This document shows, piece by piece, positions 30,180 to 41,129 of a DNA stretch of 64,000 bases. The DNA lies in contig NZ_WEHZ01000020.1 of assembly GCF_012641745.1 (NCBI RefSeq), positions 34,054 through 98,053 of the forward strand, read 5' to 3'. The notes under the pieces are model-generated. The model saw only the letters and a list, made by a program, of their open reading frames with translations. It was not told the origin of the DNA and searched no databases. The stretch's first letter is position 1; every line of letters begins with the position of its first letter. A program made the translations under genes and the position numbers. Origin of the DNA: Pseudoalteromonas peptidolytica. GTDB lineage: Bacteria; Pseudomonadota; Gammaproteobacteria; Enterobacterales; Alteromonadaceae.

Positions 30180-30242
30180 GCATTATTTTTTAATTTAGAA
30201 TCATGAAGATATAAAAATTCACTACAACTAATTGATACATAG

Positions 30243-30260
30243 TGTGCGGTTTTCCACACA
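30243..30260. promoter_or_regulatory. Probable DctD upstream activator site
   Basis: TGTGCGGTTTTCCACACA is an imperfect palindrome (TGTGCGG against CCACACA, one mismatch). It resembles the TGTGCG...CGCACA layout I recall for rhizobial DctD sites. It lies about 65 bases upstream of the -24 element, a typical enhancer distance. Confidence 0.6.
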
Positions 30261-30654
30261 CGCAACCTTTATGTTTGTCACTAACTTCACCCACACTCGT
30301 GCAAGCTCACAGACCTTTTAATTATCCGAAGTTCATATATGGGTCTCCTCCATTTTTGCAAAGTCACCTTACCCCATATCCTTGTCGGGCAACACAATAA
30401 AATGCCAATCAAGCGCAGCCATTCGGGTTCATCTGAATGCGTTTTGTTCATTGTTACTCAACGTTTGCTAGGATTATTAGGCGATAAGTCGAGCGTTGCG
30501 TTCAAAACACATGCAGAGGAACAAAAATCAAACAGCAAAGGCCAACGACCCCTAATTACTATGAATGTATTGAGCGTAGTGTGAAGTGGTTAACTGAGCA
30601 GTGGTTTAAATCTGCCCTTAGTTTACATCAAGAGGGAGTGGCTACACGTAAAAG
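30261..30654. other. Intergenic stretch between the porin promoter and dctD
   Basis: About 390 bases separate the activator palindrome from the end of dctD. An 81-codon plus-strand frame occurs at 30339-30584, but it has no recognisable motif or clear ribosome site. I see no terminator hairpin for dctD. The function is undetermined. Confidence 0.4.
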
Positions 30655-32007
30655 CTAATCCCCACCAGCAAACATAGTGCGATTTAAGCCATATTTATTC
30701 ATCTTGTCGTAAAGTGTTTTTCTTGGGATTTGTAGCAAACTCATGGCTTCTTTGATGCTGCCTTGGCTTTGAGCCAAGGCTTCCTCAATCAGAGACTGCT
30801 CATAATAACTGACTTTTTCAGCCAAGCTTAGCGTGTCTTCAGACCAAGTTGGGTTGATGCTGCTGTCACTCATCGCTCCACCAAGCAAGATATGTCGTTC
30901 AGCATGATTGCGTAGCTCCCTGACGTTACCCGGCCAAGGCTGAGCCAATAGTTGCGATTCAAGCTCTGGACTTATCGGTTGCATTGGCTTGTGAAACCGC
31001 GTGGCTGCTATTGAGCTAAAATGCTTATAAAGTAAAGGAATATCTGCTTTCCTCGAGCGCAGCGGTGGGATCTTCACTTTTACAAGATTCAGTCGGTAGT
31101 ACAGATCTGATCGGAACTTACCTTGCTCGACAAGTTCATGCAACTCTACTTTGGTTGCGGCAACCACTCTAATATCAAGCGCGATAGAAATGTTGCTACC
31201 CACTGGCGTTACACTGCGCTCTTCAAGCACTCGCAACAGCTTAACTTGCAGCGCAGCTGACATTGCTTCAATCTCATCTAAAAATAAAGTACCTCCTTGA
31301 GCAAAAGAGAACTTTCCCTCGCGTGACTCCTTTGCTCCAGTATATGCACCGCTTTTAGCTCCAAATAATTCACTCTCTATAAGTTCTTCTGGAATTGCAC
31401 CACAGTTTATGGCCACAAAGTTATGCTTAGAACGCTCACTGTGGTCGTGTAAATAACGTGCAACCAGCTCTTTTCCTGTGCCAGTTTCACCCTCGATTAA
31501 TACATCTGCTGGCGTATCAATAATTGCATCAAGTAAATGCAGCATTTGTTGCATTTGCTTTGTCTCACCGAGGATCCTAACACCTGGGGCTGATTTCTTC
31601 TTCACTTGAGCTTTAAGAGCGCGGTTTTCCATCACCAAGCGGCGCTTATCAAGCGCCCGCTCTATACAGTCTAAAAGAGGTTCAGACACTGGCTTTTCAA
31701 AAAAGTCATAAGCGCCCTTCTGAATAGCCTTAACCGCGACCTCTACATCAGCATATCCTGTGAGAAACACCACCGGTAGCTCAGAATCAAATTGAGTTAA
31801 TTGCTCCAAAAACTCGATGCCATTCATTTCAGGCATATTAATGTCGCACAGCACCACCCCCTGAAATTGGCGCGAGAGTTTTTTTAAGGCAGGAGCGGCA
31901 TTGGTATAACAATGGACTTCATATCCTTCAATTTCGAATAGCTGCTTGAGCGCATCGAGGATACTTGGTTCATCATCAATAATTAACAACGTCTTGTTTT
32001 CAGTCAT
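30655..32007 (-). CDS. dctD: Sigma-54-dependent response regulator, DctD type
   Basis: The 450-residue protein has a receiver domain (IIDDEPS, phospho-Asp in VVLCDINMPEMNG, Lys in FFEKPVSEP). It is followed by an AAA+ sigma-54 activation domain with Walker A GETGTGKE, the sigma-54-contacting loop GAYTGA (usually GAFTGA), and GTLFLDEIEAM as Walker B. A Fis-type HTH ends the protein (GSIKEAMSLLQIPRKTLYDKM). It overlaps the kinase gene by eight bases. The porin-symporter operon next to it has a matching promoter and palindrome, so it is the likely target. Confidence 0.92.
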   Translation of the reverse strand: MTENKTLLIIDDEPSILDALKQLFEIEGYEVHCYTNAAPALKKLSRQFQGVVLCDINMPEMNGIEFLEQLTQFDSELPVVFLTGYADVEVAVKAIQKGAYDFFEKPVSEPLLDCIERALDKRRLVMENRALKAQVKKKSAPGVRILGETKQMQQMLHLLDAIIDTPADVLIEGETGTGKELVARYLHDHSERSKHNFVAINCGAIPEELIESELFGAKSGAYTGAKESREGKFSFAQGGTLFLDEIEAMSAALQVKLLRVLEERSVTPVGSNISIALDIRVVAATKVELHELVEQGKFRSDLYYRLNLVKVKIPPLRSRKADIPLLYKHFSSIAATRFHKPMQPISPELESQLLAQPWPGNVRELRNHAERHILLGGAMSDSSINPTWSEDTLSLAEKVSYYEQSLIEEALAQSQGSIKEAMSLLQIPRKTLYDKMNKYGLNRTMFAGGD

Positions 32008-33721
32008 GCTGCGGGTTCTTCATATATAAACTAATTAAAAATTCTGCACCACCTTGGGGGTGATTGTGGGCACTCAATTGACCCTGAAACGACTCGATAA
32101 TTTGTTTTGAAATAGACAATCCAAGTCCTAACCCGTTACCACTTTTAGTAGTAAAAAACGGCTCAAATATAGTCGATAAAGCATGTTGCTTAATTCCCTC
32201 GCCATTATCAATAATAGACAGCTGTACTTTGCTTTCATGGGCTTGGGCACATATTTTTATACACTTTTGATGCTGCTCAGTCAGTGCTTGACAGGCGTTA
32301 CTAATGATATTGACCAACACTTGTTCAAATTTAAATGGGTCTACCCAGATATTGCACGCTAAGCCTTCGCATTGCACTTCAACACCTGTGCGCTTTAGCT
32401 CTGGGCCAACTATCACCAGAGCGTTATCTACTGAATGCTTGAGGCTAGTCGTCAGCATTTTATTATCATGATGCTGACTAAAAGACTTTAATTGCGCAAC
32501 AATTTTGTGCACTCTGGTGATCAATGATTGAATCAACACCATGTTTTCGACAACAGGCTGCACCTCGCCTTTTTGTGCAAGACGTTTGGCACTTGCAACA
32601 TACGCACTCATGGCGCTAAGAGGTTGGTTTATCTCATGGTTGATACTCGCACTCAACTGCCCTATGGTGGCAAGTTTTGCCGCCCGGATCAACGCATCTT
32701 GCGCATGCTCTAGCTCCTGCCGACGATATGCAACTTCAGCTTCCAACGTGCGCTGACTGTATAGTAGTTGTCGATAGCCTGTAAGCTTACTCAATGTATA
32801 CTCAGCGACAGCGAATATAATTATCAGGATAAGTGCTGTGATCCCAAGCCGTCCCCACTGCGCTGACTTAATTGCTGCCACCTCGTATAACAAATAAAGC
32901 GTGTATTGCGGCAAGAGTACTTGTTGTTGCACTAACACTTCCCCTTGGTGCGTCGCACTCCACGCTCGGTTGTCAGACAATTCGCGCCAGCCAATAGGCT
33001 TTAGAGGCTCATCCTCAAACTGTCTTGCAACAGTGATTCGCTCACGTTGAGTTGACGATAATGCCAATAATGTTCCCAGGTGCCACTGCTCTACATTCGA
33101 TGCAAGTACAATATTATTACTGTCTGCGATTAAGAAGTGGCTATTGGTGCCGGTATCTAGTTGAGCTTTGTCTGACTCAAATTTACTGGCATTCACTTTC
33201 ATGACCACTACACCTAACAGCAAACTGTCCTCATACACAGGGTTAGCAAAGTAAAAGCCTCGTGTCTTAGATCTCAATCCCAGAGCAAACGATACATTTG
33301 CATCGCCTTTGATGGTTTGGTAGAAATAAGGACGAAAAGCAAAATTGCTTCCCTTATAGCTATGTAGTTTGTCCCAGTTGCTGCTGGCGATCACTGTGCC
33401 GCTAAGGTCTAGTAAATAGATGTCTGATGCACCACTGGAGATTTGTATATCTTGAAGGTAACGATCGAGTTCGTTGTCATTGTCATCGCTTTTTGGCTGA
33501 AGGCCAAGCTTTACCAAAGGACTTTGACTCAATTGAGATTGTATCGCCTGGTAACGGCTAAACTCAGCTTGAACGTACCCCTTGAGCTTTTCCAAATTAC
33601 TTTTAGTCTGGCTGAGTATTCGCTCTTCATCCTGCGTGACATTAAAAAAATAGCTTATCCAAAGCCCACACAATAATAGTAAAAAGTAAATTAATATCTT
33701 AATTGAGAACTTATGCGACAC
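32000..33721 (-). CDS. dctB: Sensor histidine kinase, DctB type
   Basis: The start was set at the GTG at 33721, five bases after CAGGAGT, giving 573 residues; an in-frame GTG at 33763 lacks such a site. The order is: TM near residues 7-24, a periplasmic dCache-like sensor region to about 285, a second TM, a short coiled coil (RQELEHAQDALI), the H-box ASINHEINQPLSAM, N-box NIISNACQAL, and G-boxes DNGEGI and GLGLGLSI. The dCache sensor and neighbours indicate that C4-dicarboxylates are the signal. Confidence 0.9.
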   Translation of the reverse strand: MSHKFSIKILIYFLLLLCGLWISYFFNVTQDEERILSQTKSNLEKLKGYVQAEFSRYQAIQSQLSQSPLVKLGLQPKSDDNDNELDRYLQDIQISSGASDIYLLDLSGTVIASSNWDKLHSYKGSNFAFRPYFYQTIKGDANVSFALGLRSKTRGFYFANPVYEDSLLLGVVVMKVNASKFESDKAQLDTGTNSHFLIADSNNIVLASNVEQWHLGTLLALSSTQRERITVARQFEDEPLKPIGWRELSDNRAWSATHQGEVLVQQQVLLPQYTLYLLYEVAAIKSAQWGRLGITALILIIIFAVAEYTLSKLTGYRQLLYSQRTLEAEVAYRRQELEHAQDALIRAAKLATIGQLSASINHEINQPLSAMSAYVASAKRLAQKGEVQPVVENMVLIQSLITRVHKIVAQLKSFSQHHDNKMLTTSLKHSVDNALVIVGPELKRTGVEVQCEGLACNIWVDPFKFEQVLVNIISNACQALTEQHQKCIKICAQAHESKVQLSIIDNGEGIKQHALSTIFEPFFTTKSGNGLGLGLSISKQIIESFQGQLSAHNHPQGGAEFLISLYMKNPQHD

Positions 33722-33786
33722 ATGTGACTCCTGAGCAGACTCGATGAGTCTAACAGAAGCCACATGTCAATAAAATCACATCTTTA

Positions 33787-33908
33787 TACCCATTAATTAA
33801 ATGGCCTATGCTAAGGCGAGAAAACCTTGTCACTAACACCGCAGTTGGTTCCTTTTAAGCTGGTAAAAGCTTTACTACTTAGTTGTTCTAAATAGCAAAT
33901 TTAAACCT
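33787..33908 (+). repeat. Degenerate MITE relic
   Basis: TACCCATTAATTAA, AAGGCGAGAAAACCTTGTCACTAACACCGC and TTAGTTGTTCTAAATAGCAAATTT correspond in order to the left half and centre of the intact elements. The right end and target duplication are not recognisable, so this is an old or rearranged copy between dctB and the M28 peptidase gene. Confidence 0.55.
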
Positions 33909-33994
33909 ATTTAGTGACTGATTTTCTCCTCGCACTGATACATCAATGTAGTTTTATCGTTATCAGCTACTTTCTTTGATACTGCGAGCTGGCG

Positions 33995-35824
33995 TCAGTT
34001 AGCGCTGATACTCAGTGTGACATTATTCGCAGCTTGGTACCCTTGTAAACCGATATGCCAAGTACCGGCTTGTGGCGTTGAAATAGTACACTGTTCATTG
34101 TTGCCGTTTTTGTATGGTCGGCATTGATATGTACCAGTATCGGGTTGTGTACCGAGATTAACATAAAGATCAGCATCACCGGTTCCGCCAGAAGTACTGA
34201 TTGTTAACGTTTGATATCCAGCACCCAACGCTTGGGTAAAGTATTGCCACTGACCACTGGCAACTGCTATGTTTTCTACGGTCTTGTCAATCGGAGGGGT
34301 TCCACTGGAGGTATCATATTTACCTAGCAGACTGACGCCTGAAATAGCGTTCCACGCCTCCACCATTACATGGTAAGTACCGGCCTGTGCCGTTGATATA
34401 TCACATTGCTCGTTACTAGTAGAATTAGTACTTTTGCAGTCATACGTTTCTAATGTTGGCTTTGCACCAAATCGGACGTAAAGATCAGCATCACCTGAGC
34501 CGCCTGAAGTGCTAAAACTTAAGTTAGATGCCCCCTCTGCCACCTCCATGATAAAAAACTGTTGGCTCTTCGCATTGCCTGAAATGCCCGTTTTCGCAAC
34601 ACCATTTTCGAGTTTATTATCAGGTAAAGGAGGAGGTGGGTCTCCTGCACTTTTACCGAGTTCAGCAACAAACGCCAACGCCAATTTGGCAAATTTTTGC
34701 GCATGAGTTGCATCAAATTCAGTGTCGTTTGTTGTATGAATTTTTCTATTAATATCTGACATTCTAGACTCAAATGGCATTGAAGCTGGAAAGCCCTGCT
34801 GATACCAAGATGCGTGATCAGAGCAGCCATAGCCACATTGGTCGTAAGCATAAGTTAGGTTGGGTAAATAGGTTTCTATCAACTGACCTAGAAACTGATT
34901 TTGAGCGCTATTGGTATAGTCTGTCATCATCACGATGTCTGCACTGCTACCATTTCTGCCTGTCATATCAAACTGCGCCATCCCTACTACATTTTTACCT
35001 TGTGAACTGTAAGCCTGAGCAATCGCTTTGGAGCCACGTAAACCCACTTCCTCTGCGGCAAAACCCATAATTTGAATAGTACGTTGTGGTTTATATCCAT
35101 CAGCAACAATTGCTTTAAGCGCTTGTGTTAATACCGCGATCCCTGACGCATTATCGTCAGCACCGGGTGCCAAGCCACTACTATTGGACTGATTGATAGA
35201 ATCAAGGTGTCCACCAATCACCACAATTTCGTCACTAAGCTCACTCCCAGCGATGGTGACAATTACGGATGACTGTGCCCAGCTGTGAGAAAAATATTCA
35301 ACAGTAATATCTGAGCGACTAGCTGCAATATCAGACCAATTTTGTTTTACCCACTGCGCAGCATCAATCCCTGATTGTGAGGTGTAATAACGATTATAAA
35401 AACTAGTCAGTGAGCTAACCGTGGCACTTAAATTAGCAGTATTGACCTTAGATAGCAGACTATTGACTCGCTCGGGGTTATCAATGCTGTAATTGACCAA
35501 CGTTGCCGCTGGATCTATGGTTTCAAGTTGCGCTAAGTAGCTTTGCGCACTTTCCAGAGAATCATGAGCTACAAATCCACCACAGCGGTGATATTCATCA
35601 TGCATAAATGCACTTAGCTCGCTGTGATAATGTTCTGGGACTTTGAGCGCTTTAATGTCGCTATTGGCTATCGAAAGTTGTTCAAAGTGGTTGCCTCTTA
35701 TTGAGTTATGCACCTGAAAATGTTGGCTTGAATCCGCATCCATGGTGATCCATATTTCCTCAGATGCTGTGGCTACACAACTTAGGCAAGCCATACTCAT
35801 TAGTAATGGGGTGGTAACATTCAT
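33995..35824 (-). CDS. Secreted M28-family zinc aminopeptidase with two C-terminal PPC domains
   Basis: The 609-residue preproprotein has a signal peptide (cleavage near ATA), a propeptide and then an M28 domain. Zinc and catalytic residues are in VVIGGHLDSIN, APGADDNASGIAVL, MGFAAEEVGLRGSKA, FDMTGRN and the CGYGCSDHASW block. DGNINRKIHT-like sequence (SDINRKIHTTND) ends the active site. Two pre-peptidase C-terminal domains follow at about 415-500 and 515-605, each with GSGDADLYV- or GTGDADLYV-type motifs. It resembles Vibrio leucyl aminopeptidase and would release N-terminal hydrophobic residues from extracellular peptides. Confidence 0.93.
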   Translation of the reverse strand: MNVTTPLLMSMACLSCVATASEEIWITMDADSSQHFQVHNSIRGNHFEQLSIANSDIKALKVPEHYHSELSAFMHDEYHRCGGFVAHDSLESAQSYLAQLETIDPAATLVNYSIDNPERVNSLLSKVNTANLSATVSSLTSFYNRYYTSQSGIDAAQWVKQNWSDIAASRSDITVEYFSHSWAQSSVIVTIAGSELSDEIVVIGGHLDSINQSNSSGLAPGADDNASGIAVLTQALKAIVADGYKPQRTIQIMGFAAEEVGLRGSKAIAQAYSSQGKNVVGMAQFDMTGRNGSSADIVMMTDYTNSAQNQFLGQLIETYLPNLTYAYDQCGYGCSDHASWYQQGFPASMPFESRMSDINRKIHTTNDTEFDATHAQKFAKLALAFVAELGKSAGDPPPPLPDNKLENGVAKTGISGNAKSQQFFIMEVAEGASNLSFSTSGGSGDADLYVRFGAKPTLETYDCKSTNSTSNEQCDISTAQAGTYHVMVEAWNAISGVSLLGKYDTSSGTPPIDKTVENIAVASGQWQYFTQALGAGYQTLTISTSGGTGDADLYVNLGTQPDTGTYQCRPYKNGNNEQCTISTPQAGTWHIGLQGYQAANNVTLSISAN

Positions 35825-36105
35825 TGTTGTATCCTCTGCTCACTTGAACCTAATCTTTATCCAAATACATCAATATAAATCAGCGTGTTCAAATGAGAAA
35901 TATCATGGTTGATAGACTAAGTATCGTGTGGCGCGATATTAATTAACTTGAGCTGCCGATAATTACTGCCTTTCTCGCAGTCAGTCATAGCGTTAACTGC
36001 GTTGTGCTTTAGCAACAATGAATTGGAATATTTCTCATCCAAACCTCAGGTTAATCAACGTATTGTTTTAGGCTTGCTTACCCGTAACAGTCGTTGCTGA
36101 AGTTA
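35825..36105. other. Intergenic region with a spaced inverted repeat
   Basis: No gene is seen. ATGAGAAATAT at 35893-35903 and its exact inverse ATATTTCTCAT at 36028-36038 are 124 bases apart, which could be the arms of another small element. ATCCAAACCTCAGGTTA follows at about 36038-36054; similar strings occur near 80-94 and, inverted, near 56199-56214. Confidence 0.45.
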
Positions 36106-36265
36106 TACCAATTTTCTTAATTAAGAGGTCTATTTTGAGGCGAGAAAATCTTGTCGATAACCAGGAAAAAATTTTGCTATTTAGTTGTTCTAAATAAGAA
36201 ATTTTTAACGCTGTTAGCGTCAGATTTACTCCTTCAAATTGAGCAAGTATTAAGTCAAATTGGTA
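36106..36265 (+). mobile_element. MITE copy C (160 bp, internally deleted type)
   Basis: Ends TACCAATTTTCTTAATTAAG and TTAAGTCAAATTGGTA; flanked by TTA on both sides (36103-36105 and 36266-36268). Compared with the 208-bp copies it lacks about 48 bases between CGATAAC and GGCAAAAATTTTGC, the same deletion as copy F, so the short form is itself an amplified subfamily. Confidence 0.9.
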
Positions 36266-36387
36266 TTAGTTGCAATCAAGTGCTTACAAAGCATGAAGCG
36301 AAAAGTATTACTAACCAGTTGCTCACGTTATTAGTCCATCACCCTAAAAAGTAAGAGGGAGCTTCCGCTCCCTATTGAATTGGCAGA

Positions 36388-38571
<2,184 letters not shown>

Positions 38572-39095
38572 TTATTACACTCCTAGTATTGTTGTTTTAT
38601 CGTCACTTTTACTTTCTCGCTTTTTACATCCTGCGATAACAAATGACTTCTTTCTCCTTCAACTTCAGAAGACATGGGAAACACATGTTGGCTTCCCATG
38701 TCTTATTAGACTAGGCAGCAATGAAAATAAATAAACCCCAAAGTTAACATTTTAATAATATTTAATTCACCTTAAATATTTATGCAATAATTTCATGCGC
38801 TTGCTCAAAATACGTACTAAAAATGGGGAGAGCTTTATATTTCACATCGATATAAATGTAAAAAATTTGATACAGAACGGGGAATATAACAGTCTACCCT
38901 TTCTTAAAACATTCAGTAAGTTATGTTATATCAAAATATGTAATTTCTACTCTGTGATCCCTACTCAATCAATGACTCTTAGCCAACTAGAAATCGTATG
39001 AAAGATAAAATTATACTTATATTTCATACACTTGAATAATTAGGTATAACGCTTGCAGCTCTTTCGCTAAGACATCAATAGTTAAGGGAAATGTT
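38572..39095. other. Divergent intergenic region upstream of the M4 protease
   Basis: It holds one strong hairpin (38669-38704) and AT-rich sequence. A 68-codon frame at 38795 has no ribosome site or family features, so I do not call it a gene. Promoters for both flanking genes should lie here, but I cannot assign them. Confidence 0.4.
38669..38704. promoter_or_regulatory. Perfect 12-bp hairpin in the M4 protease upstream region
   Basis: AAGACATGGGAA and TTCCCATGTCTT are exact inverses around a 12-base loop, about 100 bases before the protease start. There is no upstream co-directional gene it could terminate, so a leader structure or an operator is more likely. Confidence 0.5.
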
Positions 39096-39622
39096 GTGAC
39101 GAGTGTAGAAATTTTATCCTTTTCAGATCATAGAGTTGGCGCCGTTTTGTCGGAAAAAGCCGCGGTAAGGCAACTACAAGATGATTTGCTCAATGAACGT
39201 TTAGTTCAGCAACAACAACTAACATTACTTGGCCCCCAGCAAAGCGACCCTGAAAAGCAATTAATTAGCAAACCTGATCCCGAGCTGGCGAGTAACATGC
39301 TCAATTGGCATATCTATTTAGGCGCGATTGGACTCATCTTGGCATTTTTGCTAGCAGGATGGTTAGTCAATTATGGGCCAATGTTTACTCAAGCAAACCC
39401 CTACTTGACCTTTATTGCACTGCTCAGTCCGGGCTTGTTCTTGGGTTATTCGCATCAGGCTTAGTATCGCTACGCCCAGACAAAGACCCATTTAATCAGG
39501 CAGCGTTATCAAAAGTTGCAAAAGGCAAGTGGCTGCTGATCATTTGTGCCAACAATGAGGCTCACAGAGCCAAGTTGATGTCATTTTTCAGGAAAAACAA
39601 TCAAATTAACCTTTTAAACTAG
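39096..39622 (+). pseudogene. Membrane protein gene split by a single-base deletion
   Basis: The first frame starts at GTG 39096 (AAGGGA upstream) and runs to LLSPGLFLGYSHQA-stop at 39464. The next frame from there reads GLFASGLVSLRPDKDPFNQ and continues to 39622. Restoring one T in the GGGTTATTC run at about 39443-39450 joins them into one protein of roughly 175 residues with two transmembrane segments and a Gln-rich N-terminus. I do not recognise the family. The lesion may be a true mutation or a sequencing error. A hemerythrin gene follows 18 bases on. Confidence 0.7.
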
Positions 39623-39640
39623 ACAACCCGAGGTACCGGT

Positions 39641-40075
39641 ATGGAAATTTTTAACGCGATTAAACAAGATCATGATCATCAACGTGCGCTTCTAAACATG
39701 TTAGCGGAGACTTCCGGTGATTCAAAAGTCCGCGAAAAGTACTATCAAGAGTTGAAAGACGCGCTAGAGGCACATGCTGTCGCAGAAGAACGGTACTTTT
39801 ACGCTCCATTAATGCACAGCGACATGACGATTGAAGACTCTCGTCACGGTATCGCGGAGCACCATGAAATCGATGAGTTAATTGAGGCACTTGATAATAC
39901 GGAGTTTTCAGATCCCAGTTGGCTTGGCAAACTAAAAAAGCTCAAAGATAAAGTCGAACATCATTTAGCTGACGAAGAGCAAGCATTTTTCCAGCGTGCG
40001 GGTAAGGTACTTGATAAAAGTGAAAAATCGCAACTTGCACAGGAGTATCAAAAAGAGATGGAAGAGCAGCAATAA
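39641..40075 (+). CDS. Hemerythrin-like HHE-domain protein
   Basis: The 144-residue all-helical protein has the di-iron ligand pattern spread over four helices: KQDHDHQRALL, EAHAVAEERYFY, GIAEHHEIDELI and VEHHLADEEQAFF. Such proteins bind oxygen or nitric oxide, or sense iron/redox state. A longer HHE-domain relative (about 140-180 residues) is common in marine proteobacteria. The C-terminus is Glu/Lys-rich. Its upstream partner gene is the broken membrane protein. Confidence 0.9.
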   Translation: MEIFNAIKQDHDHQRALLNMLAETSGDSKVREKYYQELKDALEAHAVAEERYFYAPLMHSDMTIEDSRHGIAEHHEIDELIEALDNTEFSDPSWLGKLKKLKDKVEHHLADEEQAFFQRAGKVLDKSEKSQLAQEYQKEMEEQQ

Positions 40076-40151
40076 ACACTAAAACTAAACGCCCAAAAAC
40101 CTACGTCCTGAGCTTGTAAGTGACAGTAAAGTCATCCCAAGCTCAGGTTTA

Positions 40152-40358
40152 TACCAATTATCTTAATTAAGAGGTCTATTTTGAAGCAAGAAAATATTGT
40201 CGATAACACCGCTTCCGCGTCCTGCTCACGCCGAGGTACCTACGTCCTGTAGGCAAGGCAAAAGTTTTGCTATTTAGTTGTACTAAATAAGAAATTTTTA
40301 ACGCTGTTAGCGTCAGATTTACTCCTTCAAATTGAGCAAATATAAAGTCTAATCGGTA
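40152..40358 (+). mobile_element. MITE copy D (207 bp), inserted at the 3' end of a TauE-family gene
   Basis: Ends TACCAATTATCTTAATTAAG and AGTCTAATCGGTA, with flanking TTA at 40149-40151 and 40359-40361. The right 32 bases overlap the coding end of the minus-strand TauE gene, whose stop TGA at 40327 lies inside the element. Confidence 0.9.
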
Positions 40359-41094
40359 TTATTACTAGCGCTAATCCTAGTATTAATAAGAGCCAGTTCA
40401 TGAGTGACAAAAACTGCTGCCTTGGTAATGTTTTGGCTAATATAACACCAAGCCGATTACCAATTAGGGCAATTGGAGTAAAACAAACGGCCAACAAGAA
40501 GTGCTCTAGCTGTAACAATCCTGAGGCAGTAAAAGTTACTAGCTTCACGGCATTCATTAAAGCAAATAGTACTGCAACGGTCGCGATATATGCTGCTGGC
40601 GCCACTCTGAGCGCGTTAAAATAAATCATCAATGGCGGACCACCAGCGTGAATTAGCGTTGTAGAAATACCAGCCATAGTAGATGTACTTATTGCCAAAA
40701 CACGCTGAGAGAAAAAGCGTAAGCTTTGCTCTGGCTGTTTATTAGCCGCAATACTCTTTAACGCAAACCCGATACTCATCAATGCGATAACTATGGTCAA
40801 CCAAAACTCACTGACTTCTTGCAAGAATATTGTCGCCAGAGCGATCCCCAGCAGTGTGCCTGGCAACAAACGTTTTAATTCATCGACATTCCACTGTTTC
40901 CAGTAGCTTTTTAGGCTAAATACGTCGGCTACTATCAATATCGGTAGCATCAAGGCTACTGCATCCTTTGGTTCTAATACCATCAGTAGCAGCGGTACAG
41001 AAAACGCCCCTAGTGCGCCTGCAAAACCGGATTTTGAGATACCACTTAGTAGCACAACAAGCGCAATTACAACAAGTTGTAACGGTTCTGTCAT
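40327..41094 (-). CDS. TauE/SafE-family membrane transporter with MITE-encoded C-terminus
   Basis: The 255-residue protein has about eight transmembrane segments and the family's internal repeat, with SGISKSGFAGALGAFSVP in the first half and STTLIHAGGPPLMIYF in the second. TauE/SafE proteins are thought to export sulfite, sulfoacetate or other organosulfur anions. Its last ten residues (IPIRLYICSI) and stop codon are read from the adjacent MITE; the native end must have been slightly different. A preceding LysR gene in the same orientation may control it. Confidence 0.88.
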   Translation of the reverse strand: MTEPLQLVVIALVVLLSGISKSGFAGALGAFSVPLLLMVLEPKDAVALMLPILIVADVFSLKSYWKQWNVDELKRLLPGTLLGIALATIFLQEVSEFWLTIVIALMSIGFALKSIAANKQPEQSLRFFSQRVLAISTSTMAGISTTLIHAGGPPLMIYFNALRVAPAAYIATVAVLFALMNAVKLVTFTASGLLQLEHFLLAVCFTPIALIGNRLGVILAKTLPRQQFLSLMNWLLLILGLALVIIPIRLYICSI

Positions 41095-41129
41095 TCACAC
41101 CTCTTTTAAGTCGGCCAATTTGCGCGTTA

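Noticed and set aside
30339..30584. 81-codon plus-strand ORF upstream of dctD
   Set aside because: No ribosome site, no recognisable motif and no neighbour logic; kept only as an uncertain intergenic remark.
36151..36354. 67-codon plus-strand ORF starting MSITRKKFCYLVV
   Set aside because: It is read almost entirely from MITE copy C; a matching frame appears in copy F. It has no independent gene features.
38795..39001. 68-codon plus-strand ORF upstream of the split membrane gene
   Set aside because: No ribosome site or family match; the strand bias and composition look random.
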